Positions 1 through 8,877 of a stretch of 36,008 nucleotides of DNA are shown piece by piece. Source of the stretch: Phyllobacterium trifolii (lineage in GTDB: Bacteria > Pseudomonadota > Alphaproteobacteria > Rhizobiales > Rhizobiaceae); NCBI RefSeq assembly GCF_014192095.1, contig NZ_JACHXN010000036.1, positions 1-36,008 on the forward strand, written 5' to 3'. Below the pieces are notes generated by a model. That model was not told the origin of the DNA. It saw only the letters and a list, made by a program, of their open reading frames with translations, and ran no database searches. Made by a program: the position numbers and the translations under genes. Numbering within the stretch: position 1 is the first letter of the stretch; the number at the start of each line of letters is the position of its first letter.

Positions 1-291
1 TCGGTCGACGAGTTCGTGACGACGAGCGCCCGTTACCTTGAAGGTGCGCGGACGATCCATCAAGTCCACAATGCTGAAATGGAGAGAGTGTCCGATAACA
101 GGGTGGCCGCGATCTGGTCGACGGAAGACTATCTCGTTTTCCCTCCCGCCGACGACACACGTCCTTCTAGTATACACGGTTACGGGCACTACTACGAAAC
201 CTGGGTGTTGGAGAACGGGCAATGGCGGATCGCCAAACTTGAGCTCCGTCGAACCATTCTTGAAATCATGCCGAAGGAGCTGGTCCAATGA
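1..291 (+). CDS. SnoaL-like/NTF2-fold protein, 5' end outside the window
   Basis: The frame is open from base 1, so the gene starts upstream and only its last 96 codons are visible. The visible part has the beta-rich pattern of SnoaL/NTF2-like small-molecule enzymes: a conserved 'VAAIWSTEDY' strand, then 'GHYYETWVLENGQWRIAKLELRRT', which resembles the usual final strands (a Trp-containing 'W.I....R' ending). Its TGA overlaps the start of the following oxidoreductase (ATGA), so the two are translationally coupled. Family members are polyketide-type cyclases, dehydratases or small hydrolases; the substrate cannot be read here. A first in-frame GTG lies at base 16, but the frame stays open before it and 'SVDEF' precedes it, so it is not taken as the start. 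Confidence 0.7.
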   Translation, partial: SVDEFVTTSARYLEGARTIHQVHNAEMERVSDNRVAAIWSTEDYLVFPPADDTRPSSIHGYGHYYETWVLENGQWRIAKLELRRTILEIMPKELVQ

Positions 292-1373
292 CCCACCCAC
301 CGATCAGAGTCGGCATTATCGGTGTTCACCCGGACCGGGGATGGGCGTCGACCGCTCATGTGCCCGCACTGCGGGAGCTACCGCAGTACCGCCTGTCTGC
401 GCTGAGCCATAGCCGGATTGAAACCGCCAGAGCATCTGCCGAGAAGTTTGGCTTCGACCACGCGGTCTCGTCGACGGAAGAGCTTGTACATCATCCTGAC
501 GTGGACCTCGTTGTGGTCACCGTCAGGGTTCCGGAACACCTTCAACTCGTGACCGCAGCGCTTGAGGCTGGGAAGTACGTGTTCTCCGAATGGCCGCTCG
601 GCATTAATCTCCGGGACGCTCAGACAATGAATGCGCTCGCCGGGCAAAAAGGCATCTCGGCGATGATCGGCCTTCAAACCCGCGCGAACCCGACAGTCCG
701 GCACATGCGCAAGCTGATCAAGCAGGGTTTTCTCGGCGAGGTGCTTTCGGCGTCGGTCATCGGCTCGGGAATCACGTGGGGGGAAGAGATGGAGGAGGCA
801 TTCCGATACACGCTGGACTGGTCCAAAGGCGCGAGCATGCTCCATGTGCCGTTCGCCCACACTATCGATGCCTTGCTGTTCGCGCTCGACGAGGACTTCC
901 TCAGCGTGTCGGGGACGTTGGTCAGTCGCCGCCCGACTATAAGGATGATTGAGAGCAAGGAAGTCGTCCCGCTGGACGTCGCGGATCAGATCGCCTTCAC
1001 TGGCAAGTTAACCTCCGGCGGCGTGGTGACAAGCCATTTCCGCGGCGGGCTGTCGCGTGCGACCAATTTCCATGTGGAGATCAACGGCAGCAGAGGCGAC
1101 TTGTTGCTCACAAGTCCCGTTGGGTACGTGGGCCTGGGCGGGTTCAAGCTCATGGGGGCGCAAGCGGACGAGACGCTTCACCCGATCTTCGTGCCTGACG
1201 ACTTCCGTCCTGAAGACAACGTCCTCACGGGCAACGTGAGGAGGCTCTACGAACTCTTCGCTTCAGACATGACATCGGGCACGCGGCACGGTCCAACGTT
1301 CCAAGACGCGGTCAAACTACACCGCCTGATCGACGCGATCGAGCAGAGCGGCGGAGTGGCGCGCGATGTCTGA
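288..1373 (+). CDS. Gfo/Idh/MocA family oxidoreductase (Gal80-like)
   Basis: This 361-residue protein is an NAD(P)-dependent sugar-type oxidoreductase. The N-terminal Rossmann fold starts 'IRVGIIGVHPDRGWA', and the usual catalytic 'EKP' motif appears as 'EWPLG' near residue 100. A C-terminal alpha/beta domain follows, and the length fits the family. The 'GWASTAHVPAL' and 'SVRVPEH'-like segments resemble the subgroup related to fungal Gal80. The start overlaps the upstream SnoaL-like gene by 4 bases and its end overlaps the next start at 1366, so three genes form a tight operon. The substrate is unknown; inositols, sugars and sugar acids are usual for the family. No catalytic defect is obvious. 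Confidence 0.88.
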   Translation: MTHPPIRVGIIGVHPDRGWASTAHVPALRELPQYRLSALSHSRIETARASAEKFGFDHAVSSTEELVHHPDVDLVVVTVRVPEHLQLVTAALEAGKYVFSEWPLGINLRDAQTMNALAGQKGISAMIGLQTRANPTVRHMRKLIKQGFLGEVLSASVIGSGITWGEEMEEAFRYTLDWSKGASMLHVPFAHTIDALLFALDEDFLSVSGTLVSRRPTIRMIESKEVVPLDVADQIAFTGKLTSGGVVTSHFRGGLSRATNFHVEINGSRGDLLLTSPVGYVGLGGFKLMGAQADETLHPIFVPDDFRPEDNVLTGNVRRLYELFASDMTSGTRHGPTFQDAVKLHRLIDAIEQSGGVARDV

Positions 1374-1620
1374 GACCATGCGAGCACTGGTGATGTTCGC
1401 CCCCGGCGGGCCTGAGGTCTTGCAGGTCCGAGAAATAGCCAGACCGAAGATCGAGCGACCTTCCGATGTCCTCGTCAGGGTCATCGCCGCCGGGGTAAAC
1501 CCGGCGGATTGGCAGAACAGGAAGAGCGGACAGCGCCATGACCAATATGCCCCGACAGGATCGCCCACGATCCTCGGCATCGATGGCGTGGGCGTGATCG
1601 AGGATATTGGCAGCAATTAA
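1366..1620 (+). pseudogene. Truncated zinc-type alcohol dehydrogenase/quinone reductase (MDR)
   Basis: The 84 codons encode the N-terminal GroES-like part of a medium-chain dehydrogenase/reductase: 'MRALVMFAPGGPEVLQV' then 'VLVRVIAAGVNPADWQNR' and 'ILGIDGVGVIEDIGS'. A full protein is about 310-340 residues. The frame ends at TAA immediately after the strand where 'GVV..VG.GV' would continue, and no cofactor-binding domain follows on either strand. The gene overlaps the upstream oxidoreductase by 8 bases, so it was once the third gene of that operon. The break lies between about 1608 and 1671, beside the 3' end of the oppositely oriented unknown gene pair, which suggests a recombination junction. 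Confidence 0.8.
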
Positions 1621-1671
1621 GCCCAATGCCCGCCTAGTCCCAAGCGCTCTAAGACTGAGCTTCGTATCCGC

Positions 1672-3912
1672 CTACGGCACTTCTAGCAGGACCTCCTCCC
1701 TTCTGGCGAAAGGCGGTACGAAGTTTGGCTTGAGCCTGAAATTCGGTTGCGATATTTCGTTCAAGTGATCCACGACTTTCTCGACCGCCGGCAGAACGGT
1801 TGCCAGGCGCGCGGCGGTGACGATGCGTACTCCAGGCAGCAGAAGCTTGTTGTCGTCGCGCAGAGCTTTGCTCAGTTCTTCCTTCTTGGGTAGAATCTGT
1901 TTTTCGTAGCTGTCTTCAACCCTATCCAATGCTGTATTCAACGCCTTCATGTACGCCTGCTTCTGCTTCTCGTACTCCGCATCGCTGATCTTGGTGCTGG
2001 TTAGTACGCGGGCCCAGTTCTCCCAAATGGCGAGACACTCGTTGTTCCAGAACCGGAGAACATGCTCGTTGTACCATTCGCGCTCCAGCTCAGAGAGCCG
2101 CAAATAGCGAACGTCAAACTGATATTGTGGCGCGTTGCTCGCGCCAACGAGACGGGTGAACAGTTGTGACGGCACGACCTTCTTTTCATACGAGTTCCAG
2201 ATCGTGTGCGTCGTGACAGGCTCGCCGACAGCAAGAATCGCAACCGAGCTGATCGGCATGTCCAGATCGCTGCTGAAGCCATTGGCCGTAAGATCTTCCT
2301 GAAATTTGAGCATGGCATCGCTGGCATCCGGGGGGTCGGCCTCGTGAGGCGGCTGCTCCCATGCAGTCATTGTTGTTTTCAGCCCGTCGTTGTCGGTCAC
2401 CGAGCTATAGTCGTTATGTTGGACGACCACGCCGAAGTTACCGGTTTGAATGAGCATGCCGACGTGAAGCGGCAGACGCACCCAACGCGCATTTATCCCG
2501 CCGGCAAGCTCCGCGTGAGACCCGTTGATCCGATTCAGGAGCGATAACAACACGTAAGCGGATCTTACAGCGTGAACTCCGCAGTCGTGCAGCAGTCGGC
2601 CGATGAGGTTACGCGGGAACATATGGGTCAGATAGTTTGGCGGGCCTTCTGTCAGATTGAGCCTGGAGTGCGTCGTCATTTGCCCGAAATACACGCTGGC
2701 GGTCTCGACGGTCTCGCGCCAGGCATTGACGCCTGCCTTGCTCTTGTCTGCCGCGGTCGTGGCCTGGCGAGTGAACTCTGCCAATGTCTCTGCGAAGAAG
2801 CTGTACAGGAAGGCGATCAACTCGTCGTTCTCGACGAGCCTGAGGCGCCCGCCATGGCGCGCCTTTATCAAGGAGCGGCGGAACAAATTCGCTGGCGATG
2901 GACGCTCCTTCGCGTCCCACGTGTGGCCATACGCTACCAGGAAGTATGCAAGCTGGCGATCCCGCGAAACCTGGATGCTCCCGATCCTTTCGCCTCTCAC
3001 GTCCGGCTGGTCCGTATCGTCACGATCCAGTGAGTTGAAGATGACGCTCCGCGCGTTGAACGGTGGAAAAGCGTCCAGAAAGCGATGCAGTTTGGCCCGA
3101 CCACGTCCATAGCGGAATTCCGTGACGCGGATTTTCTTGTTCAGAATTATTGTACGGCGGTCATTCTGCATCTTCAGTTCGTCAAGTGCTTTCCCGGCTT
3201 TGAAGTCCTTCGGAATATCCTTTGTAGTCAGCAGCTTCCACAGCGGCAGCTGCAGATCTTGCAGCTTGCGCAGGCCAGCCACGTCATTGTTATCTCTCTC
3301 CAATTTCGCCAGTGCGAGTTCAAGGAGCTGCTGAAAAAGCATCTGCATAACGCGATAGAATTGCTCGATCGTCTCAAGCAGTTGCTCGGGGAGCACTCTC
3401 TCGTCAAAGGAGGGGCCTTCTGGCCGCGCGCCCATCTTCGCGGCCGCGGGCAAGTCAACCTTCGCGAAATGCCGCATCGCACCATCGAGCCCGTTCAAAG
3501 CTCGCTGCCATTCCTGCTCCTGATTCGATCCAGTTAGAAGCTCCAATGATTGGGGCTGGTCCTTCACAATCGTGATGATACCGTCCCAGTTGTTAGCAAC
3601 CCGCTTGTTTCTGCTGCCAAACCGGGTTTGGGGCCAGTTGATCAGAAGATCGAACTCCTCAAACCATCCCCTCAGGAGGATGCGGGCCATCAACGCGTGA
3701 AAAAGCTCGTACGAGATCGCGTGTAGAGGATCCTCCGCACCGGACAACTTAACGAGTTGACGCGTGAGCCACGCGACAGCAGGCTTGTCGCCAGCCTCGA
3801 CGGCTTCGCACAGCTTTTTAAGGACGTCCAGATCGCCGACGTTCGGAGGATTTCTCGCGATCGCGTCGACCACTTCCCTGTAGAAAATGCTAGCGCTCGA
3901 GCCATTCGCCAT
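1672..3912 (-). CDS. Large protein of unknown function (746 aa), second gene of an unknown pair
   Basis: I do not recognise a family. The protein is soluble, mostly helical at both ends, with no signal peptide and no membrane segment. The middle (around residues 415-475) contains 'LLHDCGVHAVRSAYVLLSL' and then 'LPLHVGMLI' and 'GVVVQHNDYSS'. The Cys, His and Asp in this arrangement faintly recall transglutaminase or papain-like cores, but this is only a guess from spacing. The C-terminal 150 residues include a charged, probably coiled-coil stretch ('EKQKQAYMKALNTALDRVED'). It begins 15 bases after the stop of the 790-aa gene, on the same strand, so both are probably co-transcribed and functionally linked. 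Coding looks intact over 2.2 kb. Confidence 0.75.
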   Translation of the reverse strand: MANGSSASIFYREVVDAIARNPPNVGDLDVLKKLCEAVEAGDKPAVAWLTRQLVKLSGAEDPLHAISYELFHALMARILLRGWFEEFDLLINWPQTRFGSRNKRVANNWDGIITIVKDQPQSLELLTGSNQEQEWQRALNGLDGAMRHFAKVDLPAAAKMGARPEGPSFDERVLPEQLLETIEQFYRVMQMLFQQLLELALAKLERDNNDVAGLRKLQDLQLPLWKLLTTKDIPKDFKAGKALDELKMQNDRRTIILNKKIRVTEFRYGRGRAKLHRFLDAFPPFNARSVIFNSLDRDDTDQPDVRGERIGSIQVSRDRQLAYFLVAYGHTWDAKERPSPANLFRRSLIKARHGGRLRLVENDELIAFLYSFFAETLAEFTRQATTAADKSKAGVNAWRETVETASVYFGQMTTHSRLNLTEGPPNYLTHMFPRNLIGRLLHDCGVHAVRSAYVLLSLLNRINGSHAELAGGINARWVRLPLHVGMLIQTGNFGVVVQHNDYSSVTDNDGLKTTMTAWEQPPHEADPPDASDAMLKFQEDLTANGFSSDLDMPISSVAILAVGEPVTTHTIWNSYEKKVVPSQLFTRLVGASNAPQYQFDVRYLRLSELEREWYNEHVLRFWNNECLAIWENWARVLTSTKISDAEYEKQKQAYMKALNTALDRVEDSYEKQILPKKEELSKALRDDNKLLLPGVRIVTAARLATVLPAVEKVVDHLNEISQPNFRLKPNFVPPFARREEVLLEVP

Positions 3913-3927
3913 AGTCGCGCTCGAATT

Positions 3928-6300
3928 CTAGGCCTTGGGCTTCCATTTCCACTCGTTCGGCGACATCCGCTCCCATTCAGGCAGCGTGTGGCCCTTGCGC
4001 ACCAGGACGGCCGTTGTCGGCAGATGCGTTTCCCAAGGATCCCCGACCGGCACTTCGCCGCGATCGCCTCCGGTGAGCTCCTTGATTTCATCGACGATAG
4101 GCTTGTAGAGAGGATGATCGATCGGCGGCTCGCCCTCATCGTTCCAGACGCGTCCCTCCTGCATGAAATAGGAGACAGCCGCTTCGAACCCGACCCGCAC
4201 CGGTACGACGACGCGCGCATAGCCTGCTTTCAGGAAATCCTCGAGTTCTGCGTCCATGTTCCGTGCACGGAATCGGTCGGCCCATCCACCGGGTCGTGCC
4301 CAGAAATAAGGGTAGAACACGTATTGGATTTGATCCCACTCGAAGGCGTGCTCGAAGAAGCGGATGATCGCCCCGTCAGCTTTGGCATCCTCGATGTCAA
4401 AATGCGGCGGGTAGAGCGAGCCGCCGCCGGTGTGTGCGGTGTTCAATAAGCCGGCGTGTTCATTGCGAATAAACGCGAGGCAGTGCTTTTTCAACTCTGT
4501 CCGGATGATGCGTTCATTGACGGACGGGGGATTCCCAAACTCAAAGGCGAGTCCTTTTTCAGCTTCTTTCTTCTGTTTCAGCGTCTCGACTTCTTGCTGA
4601 TACCTAAGCAAGACATTCGAATACGCCTCGGCGATCGTGTCGTAGGTCGATGTGGCCCATTCGCGCAGCCCCTCGGCCTGGCGCTGGAAGGTGACCTTGG
4701 TGTGCACACTGTAGTTCGCGGTCTCATGCGCGAAAATATGGATGGTGAGCTTGTCGTCGTCGGCGTAGAGACCGCCGTCACTCGGGAAGACCGTTACCCG
4801 GTTGGCATTGGGCCGGTAGAATCGAAGATCGCCCTCCTGAACATCGATCCGCTCGCCTTGCGCCGTCGGACGCCAGTAATCATACTCGTTCCCGACACTG
4901 AACGCGAAGTGAGGATCCTCGTCCGTCACGCCCATCACCGTCGTCAAGGCCCAGACAGGTCGGTAACCCTTTGGAATCTGGATTTCGATTTGGTTGCGGC
5001 TCCGAGGCTGATCCTCCTCTGAGTCATTGCCCATGCCTTGTGTGACGCTCGCACTCCTCACGAGAAAAATCGGCGGCGGGGCCTTTAGTCCTTTTGTACC
5101 GTAACGGGCACCAAGACGTAGATAGTTGCCCTCATGAATGTGTGTTGCGTCCGGTGCTTCGACCTCCAGTCTGATTGGCGGGATCGGTAGTTCCGGGTCC
5201 GGTTGTGGCATTTTTTCAAGATGCCACATGTAAGACGCCGGCTCTGGAATCATGAAGTCGAACATCTGCCGCAGGCCATAGTTGAATACCTGCGACTCAT
5301 AAATCTTGTCGACGAACTGATAGATGCCGGCGCTGTGCTCGCCGCTCTCATTCGTGAGCCTATGCTCGTTGACTTCTTCGACCTCGCGCAAAATTGTAAG
5401 TCGCCGTTCTTCGCGGACACGCTCGACAATGCGCTCCTTGGAGCGCTCGACGACGTCCTTTGCATAGGTGACGGAGTTCTTAAGGCCATTTTCTTCGCTG
5501 GTCTGATTGCTCACATCGAGTTTGCTTTCGAACTCGACCGTGGGGCCGTACTTTCCGGAGAGCGACAATCCGAATCCGACCTTCTGATCGGCTTGCTGTG
5601 TCCGCGTGGTTTCACGATTGAGTTCGAAGCGCTCGGTGGTCTGCAGCTCCGTCTCCTTTTCGTGCTCCTGCTCCTTAAGCGTGCTGATTACTTCTTCGGT
5701 TCGGTTGAGCTGGCGATGAGTACGAAGCTTGGATTCGCCGTCGAGAATGTTTTCGATGTGTGCAATTTCACCGGCTTCATAGCGCTTGATTTGCTGTTTT
5801 ACCACCAGCAGATCGGCGACGCCGACCGCGTTCAATTGGGCAGGACGGGGACTTGGTGCCGGCGGGTCACCGGGCGTATCCTCTGGTTGAGGCGGCGTTA
5901 GCGCGCCATCGATCGCAGCGACAAGATCGCCGATACGGATGTCTGCCAACGATACACCGAGTTTTTCCAACGTTGACTTTGTCCTTGAAGACAAACGCTT
6001 GATGGCGCTGGCCTGCAACGTGAACAGGCCACGCGCAACTGACAGGTTAAGATCGCGGATTGGATCGAGCCTCTCAACCTCGCGCTGAGCGCTCACCAGA
6101 TCTCTGGACGCTCGCACGGGGTCGAACACCGGCTGGCTGATAATCGCGGATGGTTTTACTCTCCCGGATCGCGGCGCGGGCACATGGACGGTAGACGCTG
6201 ATGTTTTTGGTGACTTGCCGGTTGCAGGGCTGCGAAACCGAGATTTTGCGGCACGCAGATGCGTGAAGCGAAATAAACTGTTGTCGGCGCTGCTGGCCAT
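3928..6300 (-). CDS. Large protein of unknown function (790 aa), first gene of an unknown pair
   Basis: No family recognised. The first 60 residues are basic and Ser/Thr/Pro-rich, probably disordered. Residues about 60-135 form a helical block ('VRASRDLVSAQREVERLDPIRDL'), followed by a proline-rich linker. Residues about 175-320 are a long charged helical or coiled-coil region interrupted by 'KVGFGLSLSGKYGPTVEFES'. A beta-rich central part follows, and the C-terminal third has aromatic 'FFEHAFEWDQIQYVFYPYFW'. No transmembrane segment or signal peptide is evident. A second ATG at 6309 is in frame, but the purine-rich AAAGGATGG lies directly on it and is correctly spaced (about 9 bases) for the ATG at 6300, so I prefer 6300. 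The 746-aa gene follows after 15 bases. Confidence 0.75.
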   Translation of the reverse strand: MASSADNSLFRFTHLRAAKSRFRSPATGKSPKTSASTVHVPAPRSGRVKPSAIISQPVFDPVRASRDLVSAQREVERLDPIRDLNLSVARGLFTLQASAIKRLSSRTKSTLEKLGVSLADIRIGDLVAAIDGALTPPQPEDTPGDPPAPSPRPAQLNAVGVADLLVVKQQIKRYEAGEIAHIENILDGESKLRTHRQLNRTEEVISTLKEQEHEKETELQTTERFELNRETTRTQQADQKVGFGLSLSGKYGPTVEFESKLDVSNQTSEENGLKNSVTYAKDVVERSKERIVERVREERRLTILREVEEVNEHRLTNESGEHSAGIYQFVDKIYESQVFNYGLRQMFDFMIPEPASYMWHLEKMPQPDPELPIPPIRLEVEAPDATHIHEGNYLRLGARYGTKGLKAPPPIFLVRSASVTQGMGNDSEEDQPRSRNQIEIQIPKGYRPVWALTTVMGVTDEDPHFAFSVGNEYDYWRPTAQGERIDVQEGDLRFYRPNANRVTVFPSDGGLYADDDKLTIHIFAHETANYSVHTKVTFQRQAEGLREWATSTYDTIAEAYSNVLLRYQQEVETLKQKKEAEKGLAFEFGNPPSVNERIIRTELKKHCLAFIRNEHAGLLNTAHTGGGSLYPPHFDIEDAKADGAIIRFFEHAFEWDQIQYVFYPYFWARPGGWADRFRARNMDAELEDFLKAGYARVVVPVRVGFEAAVSYFMQEGRVWNDEGEPPIDHPLYKPIVDEIKELTGGDRGEVPVGDPWETHLPTTAVLVRKGHTLPEWERMSPNEWKWKPKA

Positions 6301-6309
6301 ATTTCCCAT

Positions 6310-6845
6310 CCTTTTTTTAACGAGCGTTCTGCATCTAAGCCTGCTCTGTTAACTGGCACCGGCAAATGCCGGATTTGAACTGCATCTCACCTGCCGCAAC
6401 TAGGACGCGGAATGCATTTCAAGAATTTGCATACCTTCGCTGAGCAGAAGCCTACTGCTGTTCCGGTACTACGAGGCATAAAACACGCTCCAATGCCGAA
6501 GAAGTACGTTACAGTTACATCCCCGAACGATCTCGGCCGTTTTGAAGCAAAGGCGGCGCAATTCTGCGAAGCGTAGGTTCAAAAAAAGGCCGCTCTAGCG
6601 CATCTTACAAAATTTTACTGAAGATCATGCAATTGGAACTTTCGCCTATCTCATGAGCTAATCGGAGTCATCAATTTTAATTGCAAAATCTGGATCGTCT
6701 TGAATGAGGCTGGGCTGCCCTCCCACCAATAGATCCGTTAAGTCTGCATAGTCTTTGCACCTATTTGCAACGCTAAACTCGCGCCATCCCCCAAGCGGCG
6801 GCATCCTTCCATGCAGGACACGCACAAGTTGGAGAAGGATGTTCG
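6310..6845. other. Intergenic region without a supported gene
   Basis: This 536-base stretch separates the start of the unknown two-gene operon (minus strand) from the truncated FAD-oxidase gene (plus strand). Base composition is visibly more AT-rich than the flanking genes around 6580-6780. It presumably holds the promoter of the minus-strand pair. I see no open frame with protein-like content, no clear terminator and no repeat. Confidence 0.5.
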
Positions 6846-7364
6846 ATGAAAAAGCTATTTGAACCCGATGCGACCAGGATCGGTAGGCCTGCGGGTCCTG
6901 CGATGCAGGATGCTGTCCCCCAAGGTATGGCAGATGGAACTCCCCGGATGTTACGAGACGATCTCAGCGAACTTATCGGGAGCGATCAAGTGCTGCACCG
7001 AGTGGCCGATCTCGTCCGCTATGCTTCTGACGCAAGTCCGTATCGCTACATACCACAGGTAGTTGTCAGACCTAGAACTCTCGAAGGTGTTGCAAATCTG
7101 TTGGTTTATTACAGAAACAATGGCCGCAAAGCAACGTTTCGCGCGGCAGGTACAAGCCTGAATGGCCAATCCCAGTCGGACGATGTCCTCATTGGCGTAC
7201 GTGGCCATTGGCAAGGTTGCTCAGTGGAAGAAGAAGGGCGACAACTCCGAACGAAACCGGGCACTATTCTTGCACATGCAAATGCTCGACTAGCCCGGTG
7301 CGGCCGAAAACTTGGCCCGGATCCAACTAGCAACGGCGCTTGTACCATTGGCGGTGTCATCGCT
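6846..7364 (+). pseudogene. N-terminal fragment of an FAD-linked oxidase (FAD/Fe-S type, GlcD/DLD-like)
   Basis: A good ribosome-binding site (GGAGAAGGATG) precedes ATG 6846. About 173 codons encode the start of an FAD-binding PCMH-type oxidase: 'VVVRPRTLEGVANLLVYYR', 'FRAAGTSLNGQSQSDDVLI', and 'GRKLGPDPTSNGACTIGGVIA'. In intact relatives the last motif reads GGVIANNASG; here homology stops exactly after GGVIA, and another 13 unrelated codons lead to TAG at 7404-7406. Full-length enzymes of the FAD plus Fe-S class are 900 residues or more, so about four fifths are missing. The sequence beyond the break belongs to an HlyD-type adaptor in another frame, so this is a fused relic of two unrelated genes. 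Confidence 0.8.
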
Positions 7365-7588
7365 ATGCCGGCAGCGCTGCCGAGGCAAAGGAGGCATTCG
7401 AAGTAGCGACACAGCAGCTTTCACTGGCGCAGATCAACCTCAAGCGCACGAAGGTACGGAGCCCCGTGAATGGGTTTGTGACAAACTTGTTGCTGCGAGT
7501 CGGCGATTACGCCACAGAGGGCTCCAGTAACGTCTCGGTGGTGGACTCGGACAGCCTTTGGACGCGGCCCGAAAGCAGACGTCGCTAG
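7365..7588 (+). pseudogene. Internal fragment of an HlyD/EmrA-type efflux adaptor
   Basis: In the frame ending at 7588 the sequence reads 'AKEAFEVATQQLSLAQINL', then 'KRTKVRSPVNGFVTNLLLR' and 'VGDYATEGSSNVSVVDSD', the end of the coiled-coil hairpin and the first part of the lipoyl/beta-barrel domain of a membrane-fusion protein. The family pattern 'L..A..NL.RT.V.APVDG.V' is clear. Neither the N-terminal membrane anchor nor the C-terminal domain is present; homology fades after 'SLW' near 7560. It begins exactly where the FAD-oxidase fragment ends, so the junction at about 7364 is a recombination scar. Confidence 0.75.
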
Positions 7589-7745
7589 CGACAGGGCTGG
7601 ATGGCTTGATTGCGCCCTCATCTCGGCCATTGAGGTCCCCTTCGTCGTCTCCCAAAAGCTGACATTTGCGCTAGGCGGATGATGGCCCTGTTTGAGCGAA
7701 GGGACGTTCGCATCTTACCCCTGCGACTGACTGTAACGGTTACGT

Positions 7746-7765
7746 ACTTGTGCCCCCGCACAAGT
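7746..7765. other. Perfect 8-bp inverted repeat (small hairpin) upstream of the methyltransferase gene
   Basis: ACTTGTGC, a CCCC loop, then GCACAAGT. It lies about 75 bases before ATG 7839, in a 250-base region with no gene. It has no following T-run, so it is not a typical terminator; it could be an RNA leader hairpin or a protein-binding site. Confidence 0.35.
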
Positions 7766-7838
7766 GCCAGCTTGATGGTCTCGCGCGTGATGCAGGCAGC
7801 AGCGAGCCTGACACGGAAACTAGGAACCGGTAGACAAA

Positions 7839-8684
7839 ATGAGCAACGCCTCGAACTCCGAACAAAGTACATCGGCCGGACACAAGCTCAGCGCCGCCGG
7901 ACATCTTGACGTTCATTACCTGGCACTAAAGGACGAGTACGATGCCACTCTTCGTGCTGCCGGCATCCGACCCGGCTGGTCAGTGCTGGACGCAGGTGCA
8001 GGCAATGGAGTCTTCCTGCCGTTACTGGCGGAATTGCTGGGCAACGAGGGACATATCGAGGCTTTGGATCTGGCACGGGAAAATGTTGAGGCGATTGAAG
8101 GCTTGATTGCTAGCCAAAAGTTTGCCTGTCGGATAAGCGCGCGAACGGGTGACATCACCGCGCTGCCGTATGAGGCGGGCACGTTCGATGCGGTTTGGAG
8201 CGCTAACGTCATCCAGTATCTGAGTGACGAAGAGCTAACCCACGTAATCGAGGAGTTCCGCCGCGTCGTTAAACCGGGCGGACTGGTTGCCGTGAAGGAG
8301 GTCGATATCTCGGTTTGGCAGTATCAGCCGCAGGATCCTAAACTGACGTGGCGTCTGCTTGATGCGCTATCTGATGATATACAGATGTCCGGTGCAATGC
8401 GCGGAACTCGTGTTTCAGCCTGGTTTCGGGCAGCGGGTCTTGAGAACGTCTCTGCCATTACAACGCTGGCAGAGCGCCGTCAGCCACTCAGGCCCATAGA
8501 GCGCGAATACATCCGCAACAATATCGAATTCCTGTCCGGCCTCGCCCGAACATGCGATTTGCCAGAGGCGGATCATCTCCAATGGAAGGCGATCGGCGAA
8601 AATCCTGAGCGACTGATTCTCGATCCCGACTTCTGCTATCGCGAAATGTGGGTACTCAGCTTGGGTACCGTGCCAGAGTACTAA
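7839..8684 (+). CDS. Class I SAM-dependent methyltransferase
   Basis: The 281-residue protein has the Rossmann-type methyltransferase fold. Motif I is 'WSVLDAGAGNGVFLPLLA' near residues 47-64, the acidic end of strand 2 is 'IEALDLARENVEAI', and motif II/III surrounds 'FDAVWSANVIQYLSDEEL' and 'EFRRVVKPGGLVAVKEVD', typical of the Methyltransf_11/25 (UbiE-like) group. The substrate cannot be predicted. The gene stands alone, flanked by remnants (HlyD upstream, LigD downstream on the opposite strand), and appears intact. The start is weakly supported because only GGTAGA precedes ATG 7839, but the frame upstream has no better option. Confidence 0.85.
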   Translation: MSNASNSEQSTSAGHKLSAAGHLDVHYLALKDEYDATLRAAGIRPGWSVLDAGAGNGVFLPLLAELLGNEGHIEALDLARENVEAIEGLIASQKFACRISARTGDITALPYEAGTFDAVWSANVIQYLSDEELTHVIEEFRRVVKPGGLVAVKEVDISVWQYQPQDPKLTWRLLDALSDDIQMSGAMRGTRVSAWFRAAGLENVSAITTLAERRQPLRPIEREYIRNNIEFLSGLARTCDLPEADHLQWKAIGENPERLILDPDFCYREMWVLSLGTVPEY

Positions 8685-8877
8685 CTTCCGTCCCTGACAC
8701 TGGAGTAACCCAAGACGGTGAATCTTCAGAAGTGCTAAGCTACGCTACTTTGCTGGCGACCAAGGTGAGGCCCGCCGCGGGGTTTCCCGAAAGGGCGGGT
8801 GAAATGACGAAGAGCCTCAGTTGCCAGGGGTTATCAATGCCTGCCGGACAACGCAGCTCAAACTCTCATCAATCTGA

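Noticed and set aside
38..412. A 124-codon plus-strand frame overlapping the SnoaL-like gene and the oxidoreductase
   Set aside because: It lies in an alternative frame of two well-supported genes and its composition is not protein-like.
8770..8801. GC-rich stem (GCCCGCC ... GGCGGGT) after the methyltransferase gene
   Set aside because: Imperfect, long loop and no T-run; not enough to call a terminator.
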